Part shown: one piece after another, positions 35,657-44,556 of the stretch
Layout: each line of letters opens with the position of its first letter
How positions within the stretch are numbered: position 1 is the stretch's first letter
DNA from: TMED23 sp964639965
GTDB taxonomy: Bacteria; Pseudomonadota; Alphaproteobacteria; Rhodospirillales; UBA2165
Assembly (NCBI GenBank): GCA_964639965.1
Contig: CAZXGI010000002.1
Coordinates: forward strand, 1 to 64,000
DNA: 64,000 bases
Reading direction: 5' to 3'
Made by a program: the position numbers and the translations under genes
Notes under the pieces: model-generated
Told to the model about the DNA's origin: nothing
Seen by the model: the letters and a program-made list of their open reading frames with translations, nothing else
Databases searched by the model: none

Positions 35657-36475
35657 ATGAGTATTGGGAATCAAGATGACAAAAAGGGTTCGAATAAAGA
35701 GCCCTTGGATAACAGTTCAGACGAGCGTGAAAATGATGATGTCTCGGAAAAAGAGTTTTTGGAAGATGATGACGATAACGAGTTGGATAAAGAAGAGCAG
35801 GAATCGGCCGATGCGGATTGTGACGAAGAAGAGGATGCAACTTCAGAGGAAACGACACCAACTTATGAGGAGCTTCAGTCTGAAGTCGCCGCTCTCAAAG
35901 ACCAGCTTTTGAGGTCATTGGCGGAAGGTGAAAATATCCGCCGTAGGACGGAACGGGAAAAAGCCGATCAATCTAAATATGCAATAACAAATTTTGCTCG
36001 TGAAATTATTTCTGTTGCAGATAATTTAACACGCGCTCTAGAGAGTGTTAGCGAGGATGTTAGGGCTGAAAATGAAGAGCTTGGAAATGTTTGTGTGGGC
36101 ATTGAAATGACTGATAAGGAACTAACAAATACATTTGAACAGTTTAATATTAAGCCAATCAATTCGGTAGGGCAAAAGTTTGATCATAACATTCATCAAG
36201 CGATGTTCGAAGTTGATGACCCTAATCAGCCTGCTGGCATGGTGGTTCAGGAGATTCAGAGAGGTTATGTTTTGCATGACCGTTTGTTACGTCCGGCTAT
36301 GGTTGGGGTTTCAAAAGGAGGACCAAAACTTGAAGCTGCAGGAAAAGATTCATCTATTTCTGAAAGCCCTAAAGACAAGGCAGCAAACGACAGCTCTTCC
36401 GCGTATGAGAAACAGTCTGAAGCAGCAAATCAGGTTGCTGAAGGAAATAGTAATCAGTTAGATAAAGAGCTTTGA
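35657..36475 (+). CDS. grpE: Nucleotide exchange factor GrpE
   Basis: This dimeric co-chaperone releases ADP from DnaK. The core spans about residues 70-215: a coiled-coil (SEVAALKDQLLRSLAEGENIRRR), REIISVADNLTRALES, and the beta domain (GQKFDHNIHQAMFEVD, GYVLHDRLLRPAMVGVSKG). The first 70 residues are strongly acidic, and the last 50 or so are Ser/Asn/Gln/Lys-rich and probably disordered, making 272 residues against a usual 180-210. An SD AAGGAAT precedes ATG 35657. It is 55 bases after hrcA. Confidence 0.97.
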   Translation: MSIGNQDDKKGSNKEPLDNSSDERENDDVSEKEFLEDDDDNELDKEEQESADADCDEEEDATSEETTPTYEELQSEVAALKDQLLRSLAEGENIRRRTEREKADQSKYAITNFAREIISVADNLTRALESVSEDVRAENEELGNVCVGIEMTDKELTNTFEQFNIKPINSVGQKFDHNIHQAMFEVDDPNQPAGMVVQEIQRGYVLHDRLLRPAMVGVSKGGPKLEAAGKDSSISESPKDKAANDSSSAYEKQSEAANQVAEGNSNQLDKEL

Positions 36476-36611
36476 TGATTGTTTGAATGTAAGAAAAATA
36501 ATGCTGATGAGCGGTTGCGGCCAAACAGGTGGTGGCCTATATAACAGCTAGAATTTAAATATGATAAAACTAATTTTTAATTTTTATCAAATTAAAACAA
36601 TAGTTTAACCT

Positions 36612-36639
36612 TTGAGTTGGTTTAATTAGCGGCTAATGT
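36612..36639 (+). promoter_or_regulatory. Candidate promoter for dnaK
   Basis: TTGAGT (36612-36617) and TAATGT (36634-36639) are separated by 16 bases, about 46 bases before the dnaK ATG, within a 210-base gap after grpE. The -10 is weak. A short inverted repeat GGCCA...TGGCC lies earlier in the gap near 36512-36530. No CIRCE is seen. Confidence 0.3.
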
Positions 36640-36685
36640 AAAAAGGGCTGTGGGCGTTTAGTGTTAGCTTGAGAGGAAGTAAAAT

Positions 36686-38671
36686 ATGAGTAAGGTAATT
36701 GGAATTGACCTAGGCACGACTAATTCTTGTATAGCTTTAATGGAGGGAAAAGATGCCAAGGTAATTGAAAATTCGGAAGGCACGCGCACAACTCCATCTA
36801 TGGTTGCATTCTCAGAAGACGGTGAGCGTTTGGTTGGGCAGCCGGCAAAACGTCAAGGCGTTACCAATCCAGAAAACACACTTTTTGCTATTAAACGCTT
36901 GATCGGACGTAGATTTGACGACCCTTTGACTGAGAAAGATAAGGAACTTGTACCGTACCATATTATATCCGGGGATAATGGTGATGCATGGGTTGAGTCG
37001 GAAGGTGAAAAATATAGCCCCAGTCAAATTAGTGCATTTATTTTGCAAAAAATGAAAGAAACTGCAGAGAGTTATTTGGGCGAAGACGTTGAGCAAGCTG
37101 TAATTACTGTGCCAGCATATTTTAATGATTCTCAGCGCCAAGCAACTAAAGACGCTGGAAAAATAGCAGGCTTAGAGGTGCTTAGGATTATTAATGAGCC
37201 GACGGCGGCAGCTTTGGCTTATGGTTTGGACAAGAATGAAAGTGGCACAATTGTTGTTTATGATCTAGGCGGTGGCACATTTGATGTGTCTGTTCTGGAG
37301 ATAGGCGACGGTGTTTTTGAGGTTAAGTCGACTAATGGTGATACGTTTTTAGGCGGAGAAGATTTTGATCAGTGTATTATAGATTATTTGGCTGATGAGT
37401 TTAAGAAAGAGCAAGGTGTGGATTTACGTGAAGATCGTCTGGCGTTGCAACGGTTAAAAGAAGGTGCAGAAAAAGCTAAGGTTGAGCTTTCTAGTTCGGT
37501 GCAGACTGAGGTTAATTTGCCATTTATAACAGCGGATCAAACAGGTCCTAAACATTTGAATATCAAATTAACGAGGGCTAAGCTTGAAGCTCTTGTAGAA
37601 AAGTTGATTGAACGAACAATCGAACCATGTAAAGCGGCGTTGAAAGATGCTGGTATAACAGCAGGTGAAATTGATGAGGTAATTTTGGTGGGTGGAATGA
37701 CTCGCATGCCTAAAGTTCAAGAAATTGTTCAGGATTTTTTTGGTAAAGAACCCAATAAGGGAGTAAATCCGGACGAGGTTGTGGCACTGGGTGCTGCAAT
37801 TCAGGGTGGTGTATTGCAGGGTGATGTCAAAGATGTGCTTTTACTCGATGTGACACCCTTATCTTTGGGGATTGAAACTTTGGGCGGGGTGTTCACGCGG
37901 CTCATTGATCGCAACACGACGATTCCAACTAGAAAAAGCCAAGTTTTTTCAACGGCTGAGGATAATCAGGGGGCTGTGACCATTAGGGTTTTTCAGGGAG
38001 AGCGTGAGATGGCAGCTGATAACAAGTTGCTTGGTCAATTTGATTTGGTTGGTATTCCGCCGAGCCCTCGTGGAATGCCCCAAATTGAAGTTACTTTTGA
38101 TATTGATGCCAACGGAATTGTAAATGTTTCAGCAAAAGACAAGGCCACGGGCAAAGAACAACAAATTCGTATTCAAGCATCAGGTGGACTATCTGATGCA
38201 GATATAGAACAAATGGTTCAGGATGCTGAGGCACACGCAGATGATGATAAGGAGCGGAAAGAATTAGTTGAAGCACGCAATCATGCTGACTCATTAATTC
38301 ATTCAACCGAGAAAAATCTCAATGATTATGGGGATAAGATTTCCGATGAAGAACGGGGTGAAATCGAGACATCTGTTGCTTCTCTAAAAGAGATTCTTGC
38401 GAATGAAGAAGCTAAACCCGAAGAACTGAAGGAAAAATCTGATGCCTTAATGGAGGTATCGATGAAACTTGGAGAGGCTATGTATAAAGAAAGCCAAGAG
38501 GCGGGGGGTGAAATGCCAGATGGCTTTGATGCAGAGACCAATCCGAATGAGCAAAACTCTAGTGCCTCTGATGAAACAATTGTTGACGCAGAATTTGAAG
38601 AGGTGGATGCTGACAGCAAAGACAGCAAAGACAGCAAAGACAGCAAAGACAGCAAAGACAAAGATGATTAA
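36686..38671 (+). CDS. dnaK: Chaperone DnaK (Hsp70)
   Basis: This ATP-driven chaperone folds nascent and stress-damaged proteins with DnaJ and GrpE. Seen: VIGIDLGTTNSCIALMEG, the phosphate-2 motif VYDLGGGTFDVSVL, ILVGGMTRMPKVQ, the linker DVLLLDVTPLSLGIETLGG, substrate-binding and lid domains. The C-terminal tail is expanded to a run of Asp-Ser-Lys repeats ending KDKDD, encoded by 9-bp tandem repeats, so the length is 661 rather than about 640. SD GAGAGGAAG precedes ATG 36686. Confidence 0.99.
   Translation: MSKVIGIDLGTTNSCIALMEGKDAKVIENSEGTRTTPSMVAFSEDGERLVGQPAKRQGVTNPENTLFAIKRLIGRRFDDPLTEKDKELVPYHIISGDNGDAWVESEGEKYSPSQISAFILQKMKETAESYLGEDVEQAVITVPAYFNDSQRQATKDAGKIAGLEVLRIINEPTAAALAYGLDKNESGTIVVYDLGGGTFDVSVLEIGDGVFEVKSTNGDTFLGGEDFDQCIIDYLADEFKKEQGVDLREDRLALQRLKEGAEKAKVELSSSVQTEVNLPFITADQTGPKHLNIKLTRAKLEALVEKLIERTIEPCKAALKDAGITAGEIDEVILVGGMTRMPKVQEIVQDFFGKEPNKGVNPDEVVALGAAIQGGVLQGDVKDVLLLDVTPLSLGIETLGGVFTRLIDRNTTIPTRKSQVFSTAEDNQGAVTIRVFQGEREMAADNKLLGQFDLVGIPPSPRGMPQIEVTFDIDANGIVNVSAKDKATGKEQQIRIQASGGLSDADIEQMVQDAEAHADDDKERKELVEARNHADSLIHSTEKNLNDYGDKISDEERGEIETSVASLKEILANEEAKPEELKEKSDALMEVSMKLGEAMYKESQEAGGEMPDGFDAETNPNEQNSSASDETIVDAEFEEVDADSKDSKDSKDSKDSKDKDD
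38612..38656 (+). repeat. Five tandem copies of GACAGCAAA in the dnaK tail
   Basis: The 9-bp unit GACAGCAAA repeats five times in frame, coding Asp-Ser-Lys each time, just before the end of dnaK. The copies are identical, which suggests recent slippage expansion. Copy changes would keep the frame. Confidence 0.95.
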
Positions 38672-38776
38672 GCTGCTAACCTAATTAAAGTCGACAAAGA
38701 CTGGGAAATTAATAATATAGTGGGAATTTTATTGTTCTGTTGCGTAGCAACCTTTAATTGCACATAAGGTGGGTCA

Positions 38777-39904
38777 ATGGCTAAGAAAGATTATTATGCA
38801 ACACTCGGCATTGATCAAAATGCTTCACAAGATGATATAAAAAGAGCATATAGAAAAATGGCGATGAAGTATCATCCTGATCGAAATGCCGATAACCCCG
38901 AAGCTGAAAAACGATTTAAAGAAGTAAACGAAGCCAATGATGTGTTGTTTGATGAAGAAAAACGCGCAGCTTACGATCGTTTTGGTCATGCAGCCTTTGA
39001 ACAAGGCGGTCAAGGAGGTGGCGGGTTTAGTGGTTCAGGTTTCAGCGATATTTTTGAAGATATGTTCGGTGATTTTATGGGCGGCGGAAGCAGAGGAGAA
39101 AAACCAAACTCCGGTCGTGGTTCTGATCTGCGCTACAATATGGAAATCAATGTTACCAAAGCATTTACAGGTGATAAAACTAATATCCGTGTGCCAACAT
39201 CGGTTGCTTGTGGTGATTGTAGTGGAATTGGTACTAAAAAAGGTGTGGCACCTGATACTTGTCCAACCTGCAATGGCCATGGGAAGGTAAGGGCCCAGCA
39301 AGGTTTTTTTACGATTGAACGAGCTTGCTCAACATGTAGGGGTGCTGGTAAGTTCATTAAGGATCCTTGTTCAGGTTGTGGAGGGTCTGGTCGAGTTCAC
39401 CAGGAAAAAACTTTATCAGTTACAATTCCGCCCGGTGTTGAAGATGGCACGCGTATTCGGCTTTCAGGTGAAGGCGAAGCAGGTCTTAATGGGGCACCAT
39501 CAGGGGATTTGTATATTTTTGTAACAGTATCCCAGCACCATATTTTTCAACGGGACGGTGCAAATATTTATTGTACTGTTCCTATTCCCGTTACAACAGC
39601 AGCTCTTGGGGGTCATATTGAGGTGCCAACGGTTGACGGTGCACGTGCTAGGATAACAATACCTACGGGGACGCAATCTGGTCATCAGTTTCGCCTTAAA
39701 GGCAAAGGCATGTCTGTTCTCCGGTCGAAAGAACGTGGAGACATGTTTGTTCAGGCTTCCATTGAAACGCCTGTCAATTTAACCAAAAAGCAAAAAGAAT
39801 TGTTAAAAGAATTTGAATTTGAAGGTGGTTCTAAACAGAACAACCCGAAATCTGAAGGCTTTTTTACAAAAGTTAAAGATCTATGGGAAGATTTAAAAGA
39901 TTAA
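38777..39904 (+). CDS. dnaJ: Chaperone DnaJ (Hsp40)
   Basis: This co-chaperone stimulates DnaK ATPase and presents substrates. Seen: J domain with HPD (MKYHPDRNADNPEAEKRF), a Gly-rich segment (about 75-105), four zinc-finger repeats of CxxCxGxG type (CGDCSGIG, CPTCNGHG, CSTCRGAG, CSGCGGSG), and the C-terminal domains with GDLYIFVTV and PTVDGARARITIPTGTQSG. 375 residues, standard. The 105 bases after dnaK include a short GTTGC-GTA-GCAAC hairpin near 38740. Confidence 0.98.
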   Translation: MAKKDYYATLGIDQNASQDDIKRAYRKMAMKYHPDRNADNPEAEKRFKEVNEANDVLFDEEKRAAYDRFGHAAFEQGGQGGGGFSGSGFSDIFEDMFGDFMGGGSRGEKPNSGRGSDLRYNMEINVTKAFTGDKTNIRVPTSVACGDCSGIGTKKGVAPDTCPTCNGHGKVRAQQGFFTIERACSTCRGAGKFIKDPCSGCGGSGRVHQEKTLSVTIPPGVEDGTRIRLSGEGEAGLNGAPSGDLYIFVTVSQHHIFQRDGANIYCTVPIPVTTAALGGHIEVPTVDGARARITIPTGTQSGHQFRLKGKGMSVLRSKERGDMFVQASIETPVNLTKKQKELLKEFEFEGGSKQNNPKSEGFFTKVKDLWEDLKD

Positions 39905-39929
39905 AGGACTTCTACTAGGGGGCATAAAC

Positions 39930-40739
39930 ATGAAAATTGGAATTGCGGGCTGTGCGGGGCGCATGGGCCAAATGTTAGTGCAAGAAGTATTGAAAACGTC
40001 AGGCTGTGTGCTTGCTGGTGGGGTTGAGGGATCTAACAGTCCGGCAATTGGTGCAGATGTTACCGGTTATTTTGGGTTTCCAGAAAGCCGATTAATAATT
40101 TCAGACGCTTCGGAACATTTATTTAAAGTGTCTGATGTGGTCGTAGATTTCACAGTTCCAACAGCAACGGCACAGCACTTAAAATTTGCTCAAAACAATA
40201 ATACAAGTCTAATTTTGGGTACGACTGGTCATGATCAAAAAGAGCTCTTAGAGATAGAAAAAACAGCAAGCCGTGTAGTTATTGTTAAGGCGATGAATTT
40301 TTCGATCGGGGTTAATGCATTATTTGCCGTGACCGAGCAACTTTCAAGCCTACTCGATGACGACTTTGATATTGAAATTCTTGAGATGCATCATAAACAT
40401 AAAGTTGATGCACCGTCTGGGACGGCCTTAGCCCTTGGGGAGGTTGCCGCTAAAGGTAAAGGAGTAAAACTGGATGATGTGGCTGTTCGTGGACGTAATG
40501 GTCTTATTGGAGAACGGAAAAAACATGAAATTGGTTTTGCATCGTTACGAGGTGGTGAGGTTGTTGGTGATCATACTGTAATTTTTGCCGGGGAAAATGA
40601 GCGTATTGAATTAATTCATAAAGCGTCTTCTCGTAGTATTTTTTCCAAAGGTGCAATTTTTGCTGCGCTTTGGACTAAGGGACAGTCACCTGGTCTTTAT
40701 AATATGCTTGATGTACTTGGTTTTAAGGCAGGCACTTAA
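39930..40739 (+). CDS. dapB: 4-hydroxy-tetrahydrodipicolinate reductase
   Basis: This makes tetrahydrodipicolinate for lysine and peptidoglycan diaminopimelate. Seen: nucleotide-binding GIAGCAGRMGQ at about 4-14, ILGTTGHDQ, NFSIGVNALF and the substrate motif MHHKHKVDAPSGTALALGE with the catalytic His and Lys. 269 residues. It is 25 bases after dnaJ; dnaK-dnaJ-dapB is conserved in alphaproteobacteria. Confidence 0.97.
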   Translation: MKIGIAGCAGRMGQMLVQEVLKTSGCVLAGGVEGSNSPAIGADVTGYFGFPESRLIISDASEHLFKVSDVVVDFTVPTATAQHLKFAQNNNTSLILGTTGHDQKELLEIEKTASRVVIVKAMNFSIGVNALFAVTEQLSSLLDDDFDIEILEMHHKHKVDAPSGTALALGEVAAKGKGVKLDDVAVRGRNGLIGERKKHEIGFASLRGGEVVGDHTVIFAGENERIELIHKASSRSIFSKGAIFAALWTKGQSPGLYNMLDVLGFKAGT

Positions 40740-40835
40740 TGTCCTCAAACGTTTTTTGCACCAAATTGTTAAAATTGGTAGATTTTGTGAGATTATATTT
40801 TTAGTAAAAAAAAACCAATTAACAGATGGTTTTAT

Positions 40836-41477
40836 ATGAGAAAAAAGAAAATCTATGAATTTTATTCAATTTTGCAAGAACAGAATCCTGATCCAAAAGG
40901 TGAGTTGTTTTATGTTAATAAATACACACTATTAGTTGCAGTGGTTTTATCAGCTCAGGCTACAGATATTGGGGTTAACAAGGCTACTCGGTTTTTGTTT
41001 AAAAAGGTTAGGTCGCCTAAGCAAATGATTGAGCTTGGTGAAACCCAGCTCAGAAATTATATTAGGACAATCGGTTTGTTTAATAGTAAAGCTAAGAACA
41101 TTATTAAACTTAGCCAAATATTATTGGACGAATTTAATGGATTAATACCTGAAGACCGAGATCAACTCCAAAGCCTACCCGGAGTAGGCCGGAAGACAGC
41201 AAATGTTGTTCTCAATATAGCATTTGGCCATCCTACTATTGCTGTTGATACTCATTTGTTTCGGGTCGGGAATCGAACGGGGATTGCGATAGGAAAAACA
41301 CCGTTAGAGGTTGAAAAAAATTTTGAGAAGGTTACGCCATCTGAATTTATGCATCATGCACATCATTGGTTAATTTTACTTGGACGTTATGTATGCAAGG
41401 CCCGTAAACCTGATTGCCCTAATTGTGTCGTCAATGAAGTTTGTACATATAAAAACAAAACTACCCTTGATTTGTAG
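40836..41477 (+). CDS. nth: Endonuclease III
   Basis: This DNA glycosylase/AP lyase removes oxidised pyrimidines. Seen: VLSAQATDIGVNKAT, the helix-hairpin-helix LPGVGRKTANVVLN with the catalytic Lys, AVDTHLFRVGNRTG with the conserved Asp, and the iron-sulphur cysteines 187, 194, 197 and 203 (C-x6-C-x2-C-x5-C). 213 residues, complete. Confidence 0.98.
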   Translation: MRKKKIYEFYSILQEQNPDPKGELFYVNKYTLLVAVVLSAQATDIGVNKATRFLFKKVRSPKQMIELGETQLRNYIRTIGLFNSKAKNIIKLSQILLDEFNGLIPEDRDQLQSLPGVGRKTANVVLNIAFGHPTIAVDTHLFRVGNRTGIAIGKTPLEVEKNFEKVTPSEFMHHAHHWLILLGRYVCKARKPDCPNCVVNEVCTYKNKTTLDL

Positions 41478-41520
41478 TTATTTTTTTAAACAATAGTAAG
41501 CGAGTTTTTTGTGTTCCTAT

Positions 41521-42120
41521 TTAACGGTCGTTTTGGTCATTTTTCTTTTTAAACTCGGAATCTAATAGACTAGAGACGCAAAGTTTTTCATTGATTTTCT
41601 TAATATTTTTACTTCTTATTTCGGCGAAGTCGACCAACAAGTCTGGTTTTTGATAATAAAAAAATATATCTAGAAAACAAATATCACTTTCGTACTGCCA
41701 TATACTGGCCGGGTGTTCAGTCCGTCTGAAGTTTGGTTGATTTAGAAGCTCTAGAATTTCAAAATTATTCAAGCCAATAAGATTGTCTTTGAATTTTGAG
41801 AGATCAATGTTGATCATTGGGAGTTGTAATGTTTTTTTTGTGCTTTTGGTTAACTCTTTTGAGGGGTTTTTGATTAGCGCTAGTTCTAAAGGTTTGGATT
41901 TTTTCACAACCGGAATTATAGTTTTTTTGTAATTTCGGGGTGTTTTAACTATTGTTTCCGGTTCATAAGCGCAGGCACTTATAAACCAAAGTATACTAAG
42001 TATTTTCAATACTAAAATTGTTATCTGTTTTGCTTTGGCCAAAATTGAGATTTTAATAAGAAATGTTTTAATTGGAACGATCCCGATTTTATTTTGTCTC
42101 TTCGAGGGATGCCATATCAC
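41521..42120 (-). CDS. Putative lipoprotein downstream of the bactofilin gene
   Basis: I do not recognise a named family. Seen: a basic, hydrophobic segment ending ISAC (candidate lipobox, Cys51 from the GTG), a Lys-rich linker, and a C-terminal part (LIGLNNFEILELLNQPNFRRTEHPASIWQYES, then CFLDIFFYYQ) resembling an alphaproteobacterial conserved-hypothetical pattern with a WQY motif. The start is uncertain: GTG 42120 overlaps the bactofilin gene by 32 bases, while TTG 42042 would give a clean lipoprotein signal and 174 residues. Probably co-transcribed with the bactofilin gene. Confidence 0.7.
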   Translation of the reverse strand: MIWHPSKRQNKIGIVPIKTFLIKISILAKAKQITILVLKILSILWFISACAYEPETIVKTPRNYKKTIIPVVKKSKPLELALIKNPSKELTKSTKKTLQLPMINIDLSKFKDNLIGLNNFEILELLNQPNFRRTEHPASIWQYESDICFLDIFFYYQKPDLLVDFAEIRSKNIKKINEKLCVSSLLDSEFKKKNDQNDR

Positions 42121-42589
42121 CAGTTATTTCACCACCGGATTCAATAATGATTCTGCCATAACGGACAGAGCCTTCCACATGACCACCTTTGCGAACGGTC
42201 AGTAGATCTTTTGCTACTAAGGTACCGATGAATTTTCCACTAATTGATGCTTCGGTAACATCTGCACTTCCTTTGAAGTATCCCCCTTGGGCAACTTCAA
42301 TAACTTGGGCTTTATTTAGTGTTGCCTCAACGTGTCCTTCTACAATAAGTTTTTCGCAAGCAACAATTTTTCCATTTAAGGTAATATTCCGTCCAACAGT
42401 TAGCTGGTTGGCATCATTATTCATAGATAAAATGTTCTTGGAGTGGGCCCCTCCCGCCCCAATGTCCAAAACCCGTCGGGGTGGTTCGGGTATAGGAGGG
42501 GCAATTTTTTCTTTTTTTGTTTTTTCATCAGTGTTTGTTTTTGAAAAAAGTTTTGGTGGATCTGAAGAAGCACTTTTATGATTAACCAT
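42089..42589 (-). CDS. Bactofilin
   Basis: Bactofilins are beta-helical cytoskeletal polymers that scaffold local cell-wall synthesis, stalks or curvature. Seen: a Pro-rich N-terminal tail (residues about 25-40), then repeated strands (NQLTVGRNITLNGKIVACEKLIVEGHVEA, VAQGGYFKGSADVTEASISGKFIGTLVAKDLLTVRKGGHVEG) and a polar tail. I choose ATG 42589 (MVNHKSA), preceded by AAGGAC, giving 166 residues; the frame extends 25 codons upstream to 42664. Confidence 0.92.
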   Translation of the reverse strand: MVNHKSASSDPPKLFSKTNTDEKTKKEKIAPPIPEPPRRVLDIGAGGAHSKNILSMNNDANQLTVGRNITLNGKIVACEKLIVEGHVEATLNKAQVIEVAQGGYFKGSADVTEASISGKFIGTLVAKDLLTVRKGGHVEGSVRYGRIIIESGGEITGDMASLEETK

Positions 42590-42736
42590 TTTTTGTCCTT
42601 GATTTAATTTATTACTGCTACGATTTTTATGTGAGCTACCAAAGCAATATACAATGTAATTCAATAAGAGATACTAACGGCTAAAAGGTAAACATAAAAG
42701 ATTATAGTTTTTAATTAAACCCCATTTGGGATTATT

Positions 42737-43420
42737 TTATTTGTTTAGTAAATGCACCATTGCAGCAGTTGAAATTATTGGGGCCATCAAATTTATTATA
42801 GGGATAGTCATTAAAAATGTGATAATTATACCCGCTATGAATATTTTTAAACGAGAATTTCTGTACAAGTCCCTAACTTTGTTGGGGTTTTGCCGGCGAT
42901 GTGAAACAAGTTCGAAATATTCTCTGCCAAAAAGGTATCCGTTTAGCAGGTAAAAGATAATTAAATTAAAAGGTCCAAGAAAAAAAAATACTAGATATAA
43001 CGGTATAACAAGTATATTTAAAATAATTGATAATGCGGCAAATTTTAGTGTAATTATGCATATTTCTAGTAATCTCTGTTGGCGGATTTCGGGCAGGTTG
43101 GGATAATGCTTTTGTTCAACGGCTTGGATTACTGGTTCAAGAAAAAAGGTGATAATGAGCGTTACTATTGTTGGAAAAAGAAACAAAGTAATAAAAAAAA
43201 CTATGGCATTCCCAAAAATATTGGTTAATTTTATAAAAAGCCAATCAAATATTCCAAAAAACCATCCAGTTGATAATAACTCTGTTTGCAGTAGGATATA
43301 CCCGATCGTTGACCACAGAACCAAAAATAGAATAAACGCGCCGACAAGACCAATCCAAAGTGGTTTCTGTAGGGGCTTTTCATTCAGTTGACTAATAGCG
43401 AGCGAGAAAGAGGCTATCAT
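42737..43420 (-). CDS. EI24-domain (CysZ-like) membrane protein
   Basis: This integral membrane protein of 227 residues has about four long hydrophobic segments (near 22-45, 55-95, 120-150 and 200-222) and the family motif FNLIIFYLLNGYLFGREYFELV. CysZ members import sulphate, but EI24-domain proteins of alphaproteobacteria lack a proven substrate. I therefore give no symbol. It stands alone between the bactofilin gene and the divergent adenosine kinase. Confidence 0.87.
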   Translation of the reverse strand: MIASFSLAISQLNEKPLQKPLWIGLVGAFILFLVLWSTIGYILLQTELLSTGWFFGIFDWLFIKLTNIFGNAIVFFITLFLFPTIVTLIITFFLEPVIQAVEQKHYPNLPEIRQQRLLEICIITLKFAALSIILNILVIPLYLVFFFLGPFNLIIFYLLNGYLFGREYFELVSHRRQNPNKVRDLYRNSRLKIFIAGIIITFLMTIPIINLMAPIISTAAMVHLLNK

Positions 43421-43558
43421 TTATTTGGTATACCAAAATAACGAAAAGGGTTTTTTGCATTTGTTCTTTACATGTCTTTGTTCAATACTACAAGTAGGCT
43501 GCCAAAAGTCGTTTTGTCACCCACGAGTTAAATTTATTAATACAAAGGATAAAATTGA

Positions 43559-44554
43559 ATGTCTGTAACAAAATTTGATGTTGTTGGTATAGGTAATGCG
43601 ATTGTAGATGTTTTATGTCACTCAGAAGATAGTTTTTTGGAAAAACATAATCTCATCAAGGGTTCCATGACGATCGTTGATGGTGAAACTGCTGAAAAAT
43701 TTTATGAATTAATGGATTCCAGCGTCGAGATTTCAGGGGGTTCCGCGGCAAATACAATTGCATGTATAGCGGCTATTGGTGGTTCAAGTGCTTTCGTTGG
43801 AAAAGTTTGTGGGGATCCATTGGGGGAAGTTTTTACTAATGACATAAGGGGTGCAGGTGTGTCGTTTGAGACTCAACCAGATTCAGATTGCCCACCAACG
43901 GCTCGTTGTTTGATTTATGTGACCCCAGATGCAGAGCGTACTATGCAGACATATTTAGGGGCCTCCACAACTCTTGGTTTTAATGACATAGATGAAAAAT
44001 TAATAAGAGAATCAAAAATAATATACTTGGAAGGATATTTGTTTGATCCACCGCAAGCCAAAACAGCTTTCATCAAAGCGGCTAAACTCGCGAAACAGGC
44101 TAATCGCAAAGTTTCGCTAAGCCTTTCTGATCCATTTTGCGTTGATCGTCATAGAAAGGCTTTTGTCGATTTAGTAAGTGACCATGTAGATATATTATTT
44201 TGTAATGAGGATGAAATTAAGTCACTGTATCAAGTTAAGACATTTGATGAAGCAGTGCAAAAAGTTAGAGGAAGATCTGGTATTGTGGCAGTGACACGAG
44301 GTTCACACGGATCTGTGGTTATTAGCGGTGACGAGACGTATGTTTTACCATGTGAAAAGGTCCAGAATATAGTTGATACAACCGGTGCTGGAGATTCGTA
44401 TGCGGCCGGTTTTCTGCATGGTTTAGCGCAAGGTGAAGATCTAGAAACGTGTGGTCGGATTGGAGGGATCCTAGCAGCTGAAATCATTAGAAATTATGGC
44501 GCTCGATCAAAAAATGATCTTAAGGCTGTGTTGAAAAAACGGTTACGTGGCTAA
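43559..44554 (+). CDS. PfkB-family adenosine kinase
   Basis: This probably phosphorylates adenosine to AMP. Seen: FDVVGIGNAIVDVL, ISGGSAANTIACIAAIGG, AFVGKVCGDPLGEVF, and the anion-hole DTTGAGDSYAAGFLHGL with the catalytic Asp. 331 residues. It matches the alphaproteobacterial adenosine kinase subgroup; other PfkB sugar kinases are possible but less likely. The next gene (GT9) starts two bases after the stop. Confidence 0.9.
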   Translation: MSVTKFDVVGIGNAIVDVLCHSEDSFLEKHNLIKGSMTIVDGETAEKFYELMDSSVEISGGSAANTIACIAAIGGSSAFVGKVCGDPLGEVFTNDIRGAGVSFETQPDSDCPPTARCLIYVTPDAERTMQTYLGASTTLGFNDIDEKLIRESKIIYLEGYLFDPPQAKTAFIKAAKLAKQANRKVSLSLSDPFCVDRHRKAFVDLVSDHVDILFCNEDEIKSLYQVKTFDEAVQKVRGRSGIVAVTRGSHGSVVISGDETYVLPCEKVQNIVDTTGAGDSYAAGFLHGLAQGEDLETCGRIGGILAAEIIRNYGARSKNDLKAVLKKRLRG

Positions 44555-44556
44555 TT

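Noticed and set aside
36505..36535. Inverted repeat GGCCA...TGGCC after grpE
   Set aside because: Short stem with a large loop and no T run; not a convincing terminator.
38326..38661. Minus-strand frame with Leu-Ser repeats opposite the dnaK tail
   Set aside because: It is the mirror of the 9-bp repeats in dnaK; no independent evidence of coding.
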